Of a stretch of DNA of 64,000 nt, positions 45,084-54,089 are shown in pieces. Both the position numbers and the translations under genes were made by a program. The notes below the pieces were generated by a model. The model worked only from the letters and a program-made list of their open reading frames with translations, did no database searches and was not told where the DNA came from. Positions within the stretch are counted from its first letter, which is position 1. Every line of letters begins with the position of its first letter. Source of the DNA: Pararhizobium sp. IMCC21322 (GTDB lineage Bacteria > Pseudomonadota > Alphaproteobacteria > Rhizobiales > GCA-2746425); NCBI RefSeq assembly GCF_030758295.1, contig NZ_CP132335.1, positions 4,378,412 through 4,442,411 of the forward strand, given 5' to 3'.

Positions 45084-46990
45084 GCCAGACAAAACCCGGT
45101 GAACCACTTGACCTACACGAGCCGAACGACCCAAACGAGGATGAAAACCCGCGCATGCGCGCTGTTGTCGGATCGGACCGCATTGAAGAAGAGATTTTCG
45201 GACGTGTGTTCGACGGCAAGGTCACGCAACGGGTCTGGCAGTTTGTCCGCCCTTACAAGCGCAATGTGGTGATTTCCGTTGCCGCCGTGGTAACATTCAC
45301 GATCTCTCAGCTGACAATCCCGCTCTTGATCCGCTATGCGATCGACAATGGAATGGCACCTGATGCGCCGCCAACGATATTGCTTGGAATCGTGGCACTA
45401 TTTGCCATCATCATTGCCATCAATTTTTTTGCCTCGCGTGTGCAGGAACTCGTGACCGGCAGAATGGCCGAGGACGTTCTGTTCGATATTCGGCGCGCCA
45501 TGTTCAGCCATTTGCAACGCGTGTCCCTCTCCTTCATGGACAAAACCGAGGTAGGCCGGCTGATGTCGCGCTTGCAGGGCGATGTGAACTCCATGCAGGA
45601 ATTCCTTGAAACCTCGGTGCTCGCCATAGGCGATCTGCTGCTTTTGTTCGGGATCGTAGCGGTTATGCTGTGGCTCGACTGGCAACTGGCATTGATGGTC
45701 CTGACAGTTATTCCGATCCTGTTCGGGGTTCGCATCTTGTGGCTGACCCGCGCCCGCGCCGCTTTCATGGCTGCCCATGAGGCCAATTCAATCACCAATG
45801 GTGCTTTGGCCGAGGCGATTCACGGCGTCCGTGCCGTTCAGGCCATGGACCGCGCCAACTTGAATGCCGAACTCTATGAGGAACTCGTCGATAACACTTA
45901 CAAGGCCCAATTGCGGGCCTCAAAACTATCTCAGATCATGATCCCGATTGTCGATACTCTGACAGGCAGCGCGATGGCAGTCGTCGCCGTGGCCGGTGGC
46001 CTGATGGTGGTGTCGGGGCGGATCGAGGTTGGCGTCATGGTGGCGTTTCTGTTCTACATCCAGCGGTTCTTTGACCCAATCCGGTCGCTGACAATGCAAT
46101 ATTCGGTGATGCAGCGCGCTATGGCCTCCGGTCACCGGCTGACAGAGGTTCTGGACGTTGATGTCGATGTCAAAGACGCATTGAATGCCACGCCACTTGG
46201 GGATAGCGACGATGGTTCGGTCGAATTTCGCAATGTGACCTTCGGCTATGATCCGGAGCATCCGGTGCTTAAAGAAGTCAATTTCCGCGTGAATTCTGGT
46301 GAGACGGTGGCGTTAATCGGCCCGACCGGTTCCGGAAAATCAAGCTCGATGGCGCTGATACACCGGTTTTACGACGTGCAGGACGGCGCGGTTTTGGTGG
46401 GCGGGCGCGATGTGCGAGACGTCACGCAGAAGAGCCTTGGGCGTCATATCGCGATGGTGCTGCAAGAGCCCTATTTGTTCACTGGTACAGTGCGGGACAA
46501 CATCCGCTATGCCACGGACTGGGCTGATGACGAGGCTGTGGTTGAAGCCGCAATAGCCGTCGGCGCCCATGAGTTTATCGAGGCCCTGCCACAGGGTTAT
46601 GACACGATGCTGGCAGAGCGTGGCAGCAATTTGAGCCTTGGGCAACGCCAGCTTTTGAGTTTTGCCCGTGCGCTGGTGACGGACGCAAAAATTCTGATAA
46701 TGGACGAGGCGACCGCCAACATCGATAGCTACACGGAAATGCAAATTCAGAAAGCGCTACAGCGGTTGCTGGAAGGGCGTACCGGGTTGGTCATTGCGCA
46801 TCGTCTTGCCACTATCCGCAATGCTGACCGCATCCTTGTGCTGCAGCAGGGTCGGCTGATAGAGGAAGGCGACCACGATACACTCATCGAGCACGGTGGC
46901 CTCTACGCGCAACTCTATCAACTCAACTATGCCAGCTTCGATGATCTCCCTGATCAGTTATCCGACGAAGACCGCACACTTGCCACCTGA
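45080..46990 (+). CDS. Heterodimeric ABC exporter, partner subunit with degenerate signature
   Basis: 636 residues: a charged N-terminal extension of about 45 residues, a six-helix exporter domain and a nucleotide-binding domain. That domain has Walker A GPTGSGKSSSM, Walker B ILIMDEATANID with the catalytic Glu, and the altered signature LSLGQRQLLSFARA. The altered signature would pair with the Asp-bearing Walker B of the other subunit. That leaves one consensus site, formed by this Walker A/B and the partner's LSGGQ. The start codon overlaps the upstream gene. Confidence 0.92.
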   Translation: MSQTKPGEPLDLHEPNDPNEDENPRMRAVVGSDRIEEEIFGRVFDGKVTQRVWQFVRPYKRNVVISVAAVVTFTISQLTIPLLIRYAIDNGMAPDAPPTILLGIVALFAIIIAINFFASRVQELVTGRMAEDVLFDIRRAMFSHLQRVSLSFMDKTEVGRLMSRLQGDVNSMQEFLETSVLAIGDLLLLFGIVAVMLWLDWQLALMVLTVIPILFGVRILWLTRARAAFMAAHEANSITNGALAEAIHGVRAVQAMDRANLNAELYEELVDNTYKAQLRASKLSQIMIPIVDTLTGSAMAVVAVAGGLMVVSGRIEVGVMVAFLFYIQRFFDPIRSLTMQYSVMQRAMASGHRLTEVLDVDVDVKDALNATPLGDSDDGSVEFRNVTFGYDPEHPVLKEVNFRVNSGETVALIGPTGSGKSSSMALIHRFYDVQDGAVLVGGRDVRDVTQKSLGRHIAMVLQEPYLFTGTVRDNIRYATDWADDEAVVEAAIAVGAHEFIEALPQGYDTMLAERGSNLSLGQRQLLSFARALVTDAKILIMDEATANIDSYTEMQIQKALQRLLEGRTGLVIAHRLATIRNADRILVLQQGRLIEEGDHDTLIEHGGLYAQLYQLNYASFDDLPDQLSDEDRTLAT

Positions 46991-47081
46991 ATCGGTACAC
47001 ATTTCGTAGTCAGACCATTTCCTTATGGGCAAGGGAAACAAAGGGCCGGTTTCTCAGCGGGCATACAGCTGAAACAAAAGT

Positions 47082-47297
47082 CTATTTGTAGTGGGCGCGC
47101 CGGTTCCCGAAGTCGCGCACACGCTTCCGCCAGGTTTTGTAGCTTCCCGTCTTGAGTGTATCACGCATCACGGCTTTTACGTCCTTCTCGCGAATCCCGT
47201 ATTCGCGTTCGATATCAGCGAAGCTGACATGATCCGACAATGCCATTTGCACAATCTCGCTGAGATGGTCCGGAGGAAGGTTTTTTGCTTTGCTCAT
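47082..47297 (-). CDS. DUF2805 / TIGR03643-family small protein
   Basis: 71 residues from the ATG at 47297. The sequence reads as a small HTH-like fold: LSEIVQMALSDHVSFADIER, then EYGIREKDVKAVMRD and a basic tail WRKRVRDFGNRRAHYK. The family is usually described as uncharacterised. It is often found near photolyase or CIA30-type genes. It lies 40 bp downstream of the CIA30 gene on the same strand and is likely co-transcribed with it. Nucleic-acid binding is possible given the basic C-terminus. Confidence 0.75.
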   Translation of the reverse strand: MSKAKNLPPDHLSEIVQMALSDHVSFADIEREYGIREKDVKAVMRDTLKTGSYKTWRKRVRDFGNRRAHYK

Positions 47298-47337
47298 AGC
47301 GGTGGAAATAGCGGACCACGTCTTCAAGGCAAGACGA

Positions 47338-47811
47338 CTAATCGCGATAGAGGCAAATGCCTGCAACTGCCAGTTCTGCCTGAAACGCGCGGCCTATGGC
47401 AAGAACGCCAATCCGCCTGAGCTGTGAGGGATCGAAGATGGCGTCGGTTTTGTGTGAAACAAACGCAGCAAACGGGATCCGCTCTGTCCGCCATTCGGAT
47501 GCGGCTGTGAAGTCTGTCCGGAAGGATTGCCACGGGCGGCTCAGTTGGTCTGTCCGCAGGCGGATGTCATACAGCTCGTGATTGCCGCAATTGATCAACT
47601 CAATGCCATCCCAATCACTTGCATTGAAGCCCGTTCCATCCGGGCGAAGATCAAAGGCAATCTGGACAAAACCACCATTGTTTTCCAGCGAAACCGCGCC
47701 GCGCAAAACGGTGGCCATACGGCCCCGATACATCTCTTGCTGCATGCCGCCTTCAGACACGCCACCCATGACAGTATCTGACACATATTCCCACTCTGGC
47801 TCGATCTTCAT
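47338..47811 (-). CDS. CIA30 family protein
   Basis: 157 residues from the ATG at 47811, which has GGGAGAG in front; a longer frame is possible. The sequence carries the CIA30 signature near the start (WEYVSDTVMGGVSEGGMQQE) and a jelly-roll-like beta pattern (FVQIAFDLRPDGTGFNASDWDGIEL). It ends with LRRIGVLAIGRAFQAELAVAGICL. Mitochondrial CIA30 helps assemble complex I. The bacterial role is unclear, and several members look like carbohydrate-binding beta-sandwich proteins. It is cytoplasmic, with no signal peptide. Confidence 0.85.
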   Translation of the reverse strand: MKIEPEWEYVSDTVMGGVSEGGMQQEMYRGRMATVLRGAVSLENNGGFVQIAFDLRPDGTGFNASDWDGIELINCGNHELYDIRLRTDQLSRPWQSFRTDFTAASEWRTERIPFAAFVSHKTDAIFDPSQLRRIGVLAIGRAFQAELAVAGICLYRD

Positions 47812-48030
47812 GTTTGCAGTCTCTCCCAATTGCTGCCCGATCATAGGGACGCGCGGAAAAAAAGCACTTCCGATTTGATGTGATGGATGCAGAACATCCA
47901 AAAATATTCAATGATCTGCCTCGCTCCCTCTTATTGTGTCAGTCCCCGATTTTAACTAGGCTCCGGTCGGGGCCGACATCAGCAATCTGAGGAGGATTGA
48001 ACTCGAGCCTCTCATTGGGGTTTTGAATTG

Positions 48031-49599
48031 ATGCTGCCGGACCGCATTTACTTTCTTGAGCATGAAATCAGGCCAGCCATTCGGCAATTGCTGTTCGATG
48101 GCAGCCCAATTACTTTAGGCGCGCGCGCCTTCGACCTTCTGTTGTATCTGATCCAGCACCGAGATCGGATTGTGAGCAGAGCTGAACTGATGGAACAGGT
48201 CTGGTCCGGCATCACGGTCGGTGACAACAATCTGAACGTTCAGGTTTCGATTTTGCGCAAATTGCTGGGATCCCAGGTGATTGTCACCCTGCCTGGCCGT
48301 GGCTTGCGCTTTGGATTGGAAGTGAGCGTGACGCCCCTGATCGAAGGCAAACCAGATCTTCCCCTGCCTGCCAAACCATCCGTTGTGGTATTGCCCTTTA
48401 CGGATTTGGGTGTGGACCCGAGCTTGAGCTGGCTGCCGGATTCCATTGTTGAAGACATCACCACCGAATTGTCCCGGTTTCGAAATTTGTTCGTGGTCGC
48501 GCGCAACTCGGCTTTTACCTACCGCGAACAGCCAATAGATGTGCGTCAGGTCTCCCGGCAATTGGGCGTGCGTTATGTTGTAGAGGGCAGTGTTCGAACA
48601 GCCCCCGGTCGCGTCCGTGTCACTGCGCAGTTGATCGATGCTAAAATGGGCGGTCATGTCTGGGCGGAAAAATTTGAGGGACCGCTGGATCATCACTTCG
48701 ATCTGCAGGCCAGAATTGTCGGAGCTGTTGTGACGGCACTGGCGCCACAAATTGACGCGGCAGAAAACGCGCATAATCGAACCATTCAGCCAGTTGACCT
48801 GAACGCTCATGGCTTTGCTCAAAGGGCATGGTCTGCAATTTCTGCAGGCGAGATGAAATATGCCCCGGCTCCAAGGGACGACGCATTGATGCTCGCTGAA
48901 AGAGCGCTGGCCATCAATCCCAATTCCAGTCTGGCATGGCGCGCGATCGGCTGGGTTCAATGGTGGCACGCCTATCATGGCACAACCAACTCCAGAGAGG
49001 ACACCTTGAAGGCGGGCATTGCAGCGGCCAGCCGCGCGATAGCAATTGATGGCAGTGACCATCATGCATGGCGCATAAAAGCACTTCTGGATTTCATGAA
49101 TGCTAACCCAGATCAAGGACTTGCCGGATTGCGTCAGGCTCAGGAGATCAACCCGAATTGCGCCACCACTTTGGCCTGGCTGGGGATGTATGAGGCAACT
49201 CATGGCAACGTGGCCAAAGGCGTGCCTCACGTGCAATCTGCACTGCGGCTCAGCCCGCGCGATCCGTCACGGGCATCTTTTCTGGTAGCGCTTGGGTTCG
49301 CGCAATTCGCCAGTCGTGATTATGAGACAGCTGCACAAACCTCAGACGCTGCCCGCCTGGAAGCCCCGGACAGTGCAACCCCAATGTTGCTCGGCACAAT
49401 TTGCTGGGTCGGCGTTGGCCAGATTGAAAAAGCTCAAACCTTGTTCAAACAATTGGAGGGAATTGCACCCAAATTGGTCGAAGCCCGTTTGGCAGGGCGC
49501 TGGCTATCAACAAATCCAGGCTATCTGAAAAGAGCGCAAACATTTCTTCAGATTGCAGCCGGACTGATCAACGAAACAGCCGCACAGACCCTGCGCTAG
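48031..49599 (+). CDS. Winged-helix regulator with TolB-like and TPR domains
   Basis: 522 residues. Residues 1-100 form an OmpR/CadC-type winged helix (LGARAFDLLLYLIQHRDRIV, then SRAELMEQVWSGITVGDNNLNVQVSILRKLL as the recognition part). Residues 115-240 match the TolB/FlgO-like domain seen in adenylate-cyclase-related regulators (SVVVLPFTDLG, LGVRYVVEGSVR, AQLIDAKMGGHVWAEKFEG). The rest is TPR repeats. There is no membrane helix, unlike CadC, so it must sense a cytoplasmic signal or protein partner. It is divergent from the CIA30 gene and has no obvious target nearby. Confidence 0.85.
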   Translation: MLPDRIYFLEHEIRPAIRQLLFDGSPITLGARAFDLLLYLIQHRDRIVSRAELMEQVWSGITVGDNNLNVQVSILRKLLGSQVIVTLPGRGLRFGLEVSVTPLIEGKPDLPLPAKPSVVVLPFTDLGVDPSLSWLPDSIVEDITTELSRFRNLFVVARNSAFTYREQPIDVRQVSRQLGVRYVVEGSVRTAPGRVRVTAQLIDAKMGGHVWAEKFEGPLDHHFDLQARIVGAVVTALAPQIDAAENAHNRTIQPVDLNAHGFAQRAWSAISAGEMKYAPAPRDDALMLAERALAINPNSSLAWRAIGWVQWWHAYHGTTNSREDTLKAGIAAASRAIAIDGSDHHAWRIKALLDFMNANPDQGLAGLRQAQEINPNCATTLAWLGMYEATHGNVAKGVPHVQSALRLSPRDPSRASFLVALGFAQFASRDYETAAQTSDAARLEAPDSATPMLLGTICWVGVGQIEKAQTLFKQLEGIAPKLVEARLAGRWLSTNPGYLKRAQTFLQIAAGLINETAAQTLR

Positions 49600-49983
49600 A
49601 TCACTGCACGGACCGTCCGCAAACTGCACAAATTTATAACAATTTAGCGCGATCTTTGAGTGTGAGGATCTAGACTGTGTCCCACGCAGTGTTTGCAGTT
49701 GGACGCAGTCGGAGACCTTTGAAAATGAAACCCAAAGAAAATGGGTCCGGCCTTGTTCGCAAAGCACCACAAAAACCCAATCCCAATTTGCATTATCCAA
49801 GTCATTTCAGTGGCAATTATCTGGCTGAAATTATTGGTTTATCGGATCAAATCACAATCTGGAACGTTGTTGCAAGTCGCAAGAAAAAACAGCAAGACTA
49901 GGGGCTGTACTCAATTGGGGTGGGCAATCGTTGGGAAAATTCGAGGGCCATGCGAAAACTTTGAACGAAAGCAAATATAGACA
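49600..49983. other. 384-bp stretch with at most a tiny open frame
   Basis: A 58-codon frame (ATG at 49724, ending 49901) has a lysine-rich product with no family resemblance and a weak ribosome site, so I do not call it a gene. No repeats or strong hairpins are visible. Confidence 0.3.
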
Positions 49984-50742
49984 ATGAATTCTGGCAACGA
50001 TCCATTCATCCATCACCCGGAATTGCGCGACAAGATCAAAGATCCGCTGCAATCCTTCTTCCGTGATTTCGACCCCGTTAATCTTCTGAAAAAATGGCCG
50101 GAACTCCATTGGGTAATAGAAGAGCTTCATTCGGAATCCTATCGGGAAAAATCGCGACGGGAAACACTTGCGAAACATGACGATGGTGACCTTTGGATAT
50201 TTGCCTACGGATCATTGATGTGGGACCCCGCTTTTGAATTTACCGAAGTTCGGCGCGCCAGAGTGTCAGACCATGCGCGCCGATTTATCCTGAAAGATAT
50301 CTGGGGTGGACGCGGAACACTTGAGATGCCCGGCCTGATGGCGGCTCTGGATAAGGGCGACGGCTGCGAAGGTCTGATCTACAGGCTTTCCTGTGACAAA
50401 ATCGAGGCGGAAACCAGAAATCTGTGGCGGCGAGAAATGATCGGACCTGGTTATGTACCAAGTGTCGTGCGCACGATGGTTGGCGATAACATTATTCCTG
50501 CTCTGACCTTCGTTGCCGATTACGAAGCTGAAGGCATCCATCCTGATCTGCCACGCAGCAAACAAGTTGAGTTCATCACCCATGGCTCAGGTGTCCTGGG
50601 CACAAGCGTGGAATATCTGGAAAACATCGTCAGCCAGTTCGCGGCACTTGGCATTGTCGATGAAGACTGTTCGAGCTTACTTCAGGATGTGCGAGCCAAT
50701 GCCAAAACACATCAATCGGGTCTGGCTGGAGCCAACCAGTGA
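49984..50742 (+). CDS. ChaC-type gamma-glutamylcyclotransferase
   Basis: 252 residues. The cyclotransferase fold begins at about residue 72 with DLWIFAYGSLMWDPAFEFTE (YGSL substrate loop). It continues with GGRGTLEMPGLMAALDKGDGCEGLIYRL and RNLWRREM, where the catalytic Glu is expected. ChaC enzymes cleave glutathione to 5-oxoproline and Cys-Gly. The N-terminal 70 residues are an extension. The next gene encodes a dipeptidase that overlaps it by 4 bp (GTGA), a natural partner for Cys-Gly hydrolysis. Confidence 0.92.
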   Translation: MNSGNDPFIHHPELRDKIKDPLQSFFRDFDPVNLLKKWPELHWVIEELHSESYREKSRRETLAKHDDGDLWIFAYGSLMWDPAFEFTEVRRARVSDHARRFILKDIWGGRGTLEMPGLMAALDKGDGCEGLIYRLSCDKIEAETRNLWRREMIGPGYVPSVVRTMVGDNIIPALTFVADYEAEGIHPDLPRSKQVEFITHGSGVLGTSVEYLENIVSQFAALGIVDEDCSSLLQDVRANAKTHQSGLAGANQ

Positions 50743-51803
50743 CAGAACCCATTTCCTTTTTCGACGGGCACAATGACTTTCTTCTGCGATTGATGTTCAC
50801 ACAGGAAGCACGAGAGGAAACATGGCTCGGCAATACGGGCAAAGGTCATCTTGATCTGCAGCGCATGAAGCAAGCCGGGTTTGCCGGTGGTTTGTTTGCC
50901 ATATTCGTACCGCCAATTTCCAGCGGCCCACCACCCGATTTCGCGGCCCTGATGGCCAACCCACCCTATGATCTACCGATACCGCCCGAGATGACGCATA
51001 CGCAGGCGCAGCCAATGGCCATGACCATGGCAGGTCTGCTGCACTGGATGGAACGCTCCGCACCGCAAGACTTCAAAGTATGTCGGTCTGCATCTGAAGT
51101 TCGAACTGCGATTTCAAATGATGTCATCGCCGGTGTCATGCATATGGAAGGCGCGGAAGCCATTGGCCCGGACCTTGATGCGCTTTATCTGTTTCACGAT
51201 ATGGGATTGCGTTCCCTCGGCCCGGTCTGGAGCCGTCCGACCATATTCGGCCATGGTGTACCGATGAAGTTTCCCGGCACGCCAGACATCGGGCCGGGTC
51301 TGACTGAAAAAGGTAAAGACCTGATCCGCCTTTGCAATGAACTAGGTATCCTGATTGATCTGTCACACATGAACGAAGCGGGCTTTAACGATGTCGCTTC
51401 AATCAGCAAGGCCCCCTTGGTGGCAACTCATTCCAACGCATTTGCCCCGTGTGAATCGCCGCGGAATTTGACAGACTGGCAATTGGCGCAAATTCGCGAA
51501 ACCGGTGGAATGGTTGGCTTCAACTACGCAACATTCTACCTGCGCGAAGATGGCACGGCGGCAGCCGATATGGACTGGGACCCATTGTTGCGGCACATGG
51601 ATCACCTGTTCACGCATCTGGGCGAAGACCATGTCGGGCTTGGATCGGATTTTGATGGCTGTATTGTCCCCGAACTCATCGGTGATGTAACCGGCGTACA
51701 ACATCTGTTGGCGGCGCTGGGAAAACATGGTTATGGCGATACACTGATCAACAAGCTGTCACGTGACAACTGGCTTGCCTGCCTTGCGCGCGGTTTGACC
51801 TGA
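50739..51803 (+). CDS. Peptidase M19 family membrane dipeptidase
   Basis: 354 residues from a GTG start that overlaps the ChaC stop. The zinc ligands of renal-dipeptidase-type enzymes are visible: FDGHNDFLLRL (His, Asp), MHMEGAEAIG (Glu), VATHSNAF (His) and the later DLSHMNEAGF and GSDFDGCI segments. M19 enzymes hydrolyse dipeptides, including Cys-Gly. It has no signal peptide, so it acts in the cytoplasm here. Coupled with ChaC it would complete glutathione breakdown to amino acids. Confidence 0.93.
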   Translation: MTEPISFFDGHNDFLLRLMFTQEAREETWLGNTGKGHLDLQRMKQAGFAGGLFAIFVPPISSGPPPDFAALMANPPYDLPIPPEMTHTQAQPMAMTMAGLLHWMERSAPQDFKVCRSASEVRTAISNDVIAGVMHMEGAEAIGPDLDALYLFHDMGLRSLGPVWSRPTIFGHGVPMKFPGTPDIGPGLTEKGKDLIRLCNELGILIDLSHMNEAGFNDVASISKAPLVATHSNAFAPCESPRNLTDWQLAQIRETGGMVGFNYATFYLREDGTAAADMDWDPLLRHMDHLFTHLGEDHVGLGSDFDGCIVPELIGDVTGVQHLLAALGKHGYGDTLINKLSRDNWLACLARGLT

Positions 51804-52322
51804 ATGGCTAAGGCACTGCAAAATTCCAAAATAAGCATCCTTCAGATTGAAACACCGCAACAGATCGATGATGCACGGGCACTTATCCGGGCCTTTTTTG
51901 ATTACGCACTGTCCATCGACAAGGACGCGTCCGCGGCCGCAACCTTTCAGGGTCTGGACGATGAGCTGAATGCCCTGCCCGGTGACTATGGCCCGCCAGA
52001 CGGTTGCCTTCTTGTTGCCTATTTGGATGGTTTGCCGGCTGGCTGTGTCGGATTTCGCCGACATGATGATGAGACCGCCGAAGTGAAACGCATGTTCGTC
52101 AGTCCAGAATTTCGTGGTCACGGGACCGGCGTGTTGCTTGTCAGTCAGTTGATCGAAACTGCACGCCGTATGAACTACCGTCGGATCATTCTGGGCACCC
52201 ATCCATCATTGAAAGCAGCGCAAAAGATTTACCGCAGTATCGGTTTTGTAGATGTAAGCACACCAATCAATTGGCCAAAACATCATCCAAAAGAGGTGCT
52301 TATGGAGATGTCCCTCACTTAA
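51804..52322 (+). CDS. GNAT-family N-acetyltransferase
   Basis: 172 residues; the ATG directly follows the dipeptidase stop codon. The GNAT core is clear: AEVKRMFVSPEFRGHGTGVL with the acetyl-CoA loop (RGHGTG), then RIILGTHPSLKAAQKIYRSIGF. The substrate is unknown. Being coupled to the ChaC-dipeptidase pair, it may acetylate a thiol compound or amino acid released by them; this is inferred from position alone. Confidence 0.9.
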   Translation: MAKALQNSKISILQIETPQQIDDARALIRAFFDYALSIDKDASAAATFQGLDDELNALPGDYGPPDGCLLVAYLDGLPAGCVGFRRHDDETAEVKRMFVSPEFRGHGTGVLLVSQLIETARRMNYRRIILGTHPSLKAAQKIYRSIGFVDVSTPINWPKHHPKEVLMEMSLT

Positions 52323-52405
52323 GAGCGTAGAGGCTTAGGGGCTGAACCCCACTTTGCACCCGACTGTCATCCACCAAACAACCAGACCGGAAACCAGAGG
52401 CAAAC

Positions 52406-53020
52406 ATGTCAAATCTTAAACTTACCTACTTCGATTTCGCTGGCAGCAGAGGCGAGGAAATACGGCTGGCATTTGCCATCGCCGGTGTGGAATTTGACGA
52501 TAATCGCCTGTCATTTGAGGCTTTCAGCAAGCTCAAATCAGACCTTCCATTCGGTTCGATGCCGGTTCTGGAAGTGAAAGATCATGGTGTGATCAGCCAG
52601 ACCAACGCCATATTGCGCCTTGTCGGTCGCCAGCACGGGCTTCACCCCAAAAACCTGTTTGAAGCGGTCCGGCATGATGAACTGATGGAGGCGGTGGAAG
52701 AATTGCGGCAACGCATATCAGCAACGATGCGGATTGAAGACGCGGCGGTGAAGAAGGCTGCCAGACAGAAGCTTGCAACAGATTACATTGCGCATTGGGG
52801 GGCAGGCGTGGAGCAGCTGATCGGAGCAGGCCCTTTTCTTGCCGGCGAACAGCCAAGCGTTGCTGACATCAAATTATACATGGCCCACAAATGGATCAGC
52901 AGTGGTGGCATCGATGATATCCCAACAGACATTTTTGATCCTTTCACCAAGTTCAAAACCCTCGCAGATGGCATGCGAAACCATCCAGCAGTTTTAAAAT
53001 GGTACTCCTCCGAAACCTGA
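52406..53020 (+). CDS. Glutathione S-transferase (sigma-like)
   Basis: 204 residues: a thioredoxin-fold N-terminal domain (LTYFDFAGSRGEEIRLAFAI with candidate Tyr8, then FGSMPVLEVKDHGVISQTNAI with the cis-Pro and glutathione-binding QTNAI) and a helical C-terminal domain. The arrangement resembles sigma-class enzymes more than the other GST in this window (42199). It is the last gene of the glutathione cluster, 83 bp after the acetyltransferase. Confidence 0.92.
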   Translation: MSNLKLTYFDFAGSRGEEIRLAFAIAGVEFDDNRLSFEAFSKLKSDLPFGSMPVLEVKDHGVISQTNAILRLVGRQHGLHPKNLFEAVRHDELMEAVEELRQRISATMRIEDAAVKKAARQKLATDYIAHWGAGVEQLIGAGPFLAGEQPSVADIKLYMAHKWISSGGIDDIPTDIFDPFTKFKTLADGMRNHPAVLKWYSSET

Positions 53021-53190
53021 TACGCATGATCAAAATTCAGTGGGAAGTGCCAATGAGTGGTCTGCTGAAACTGACGTAGGAACCGGTAAACCGCCTTCCG
53101 CAGTGGCTGAAGAGACTGCCTTGAATGAACCACCGGCTGGCATTTGGCTTTAAGCTTTGCAAAATCAGATTATGTAGCCAGCAACTACAA

Positions 53191-53221
53191 AAAAAGGCCC
53201 CGCACTGAGTGCGAGGCCTTT
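53191..53221 (-). terminator. Terminator of the outer-membrane gene at 53248
   Basis: AAGGCC (53194-53199) and GGCCTT (53215-53220) form the base of a long stem that continues with CGCACT/AGTGCG. On the minus strand it is followed by TTTTTTT. Confidence 0.85.
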
Positions 53222-53247
53222 CATCTCAAATTCAATTCTGCGGTATC

Positions 53248-53886
53248 TTAGAAATGATACCCCAAACCGGCACGGATGGCGTGGGAATTGGCGTCAGCTT
53301 CAAATGCGCCATAATCTTTTTCGCCATAGCCGGAGTAGAGATACTCCGCCCTGGCGCTGAATGAACTGTTGACCATGCTTTCAAAGCCCGCGCCGGCCAC
53401 AAGACCCACATGGGTGTTCTCGTCACTGGCACCACCAAGGTCCACATCGGCGCTGAGGAACCCAAGGCCTGCCGTGCCATAGATCATGTGGCGGTCCCAA
53501 GCGTAGCCCAGACGGCCCCGAATGCTTCCAGTCCAGTCGGCGTCACCATCGGTGCCGCCTTCACTGCCATCCATGCTGGTAATCGCCAAATCCGCTTCAC
53601 CACCAAAGACCAGAGACCCTGCCTGAAAATTGTACCCGGCAAAACCACCCAGCAGAATACCATCCACATCTACTTCCGCGCCGGAATCGGGATCAATATT
53701 GCCCCAGATATAACCAAGCATCGGGCCCATATAAAGGCCGGTCCAATCTGCGGGAGGATTGCCATTGTAGGTCGGCTGCTGATAGCCACCGCCATTGTCG
53801 TAAAGATCAGCCGCAAAACCAGCGTTCAACGACAAAATAAGCGCCCCGGCAGAAGCCGTCGCAATAAGAGAGGTACGCAAAATCAT
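53248..53886 (-). CDS. Outer-membrane beta-barrel protein, Omp25/RopB-like
   Basis: 212 residues from the ATG at 53886, with GGAGTGG in front. The signal peptide ends at NAGFAADLY. The mature part is a small eight-stranded barrel with alternating strands: WTGLYMGPMLGYIWG, GFAGYNFQAGSLVFGGEADLA, GSIRGRLGYAWDRHMIYGTAGL, and the C-terminal HAIRAGLGYHF ending in Phe for BAM recognition. This is typical of abundant porin-like surface antigens of rhizobia and Brucella. It is a paralogue of the gene at 54090. Confidence 0.9.
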   Translation of the reverse strand: MILRTSLIATASAGALILSLNAGFAADLYDNGGGYQQPTYNGNPPADWTGLYMGPMLGYIWGNIDPDSGAEVDVDGILLGGFAGYNFQAGSLVFGGEADLAITSMDGSEGGTDGDADWTGSIRGRLGYAWDRHMIYGTAGLGFLSADVDLGGASDENTHVGLVAGAGFESMVNSSFSARAEYLYSGYGEKDYGAFEADANSHAIRAGLGYHF

Positions 53887-54018
53887 AGTTTCCACTCCTG
53901 ATAAATTAATACATCCGGTTAAATCCGGTCTGTTTTGTTTATCTCTTGGAAACCACAATCAACCTTTAAGAGAGATGGTTAATAAATTGAAATCAATCAC
54001 TTTTTTCACTTTAATTGC

Positions 54019-54049
54019 AAAAGCCGGAGCAATGTCACATTGCCCCGGC
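54019..54049 (-). terminator. Terminator of the outer-membrane gene at 54090
   Basis: GCCGG...CCGGC stem (54023-54049) with an inner GCAATGT/CATTGC extension. On the minus strand it is followed by TTTTGCAATT. Confidence 0.75.
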
Positions 54050-54089
54050 CTGCAGAAATGTTCGACCTGAAGGTCACGTCACAGGGAGA

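Noticed and set aside
49724-49900. 58-codon lysine-rich frame as a small gene
   Set aside because: Weak ribosome site and no recognisable conservation; could not be supported from sequence alone.
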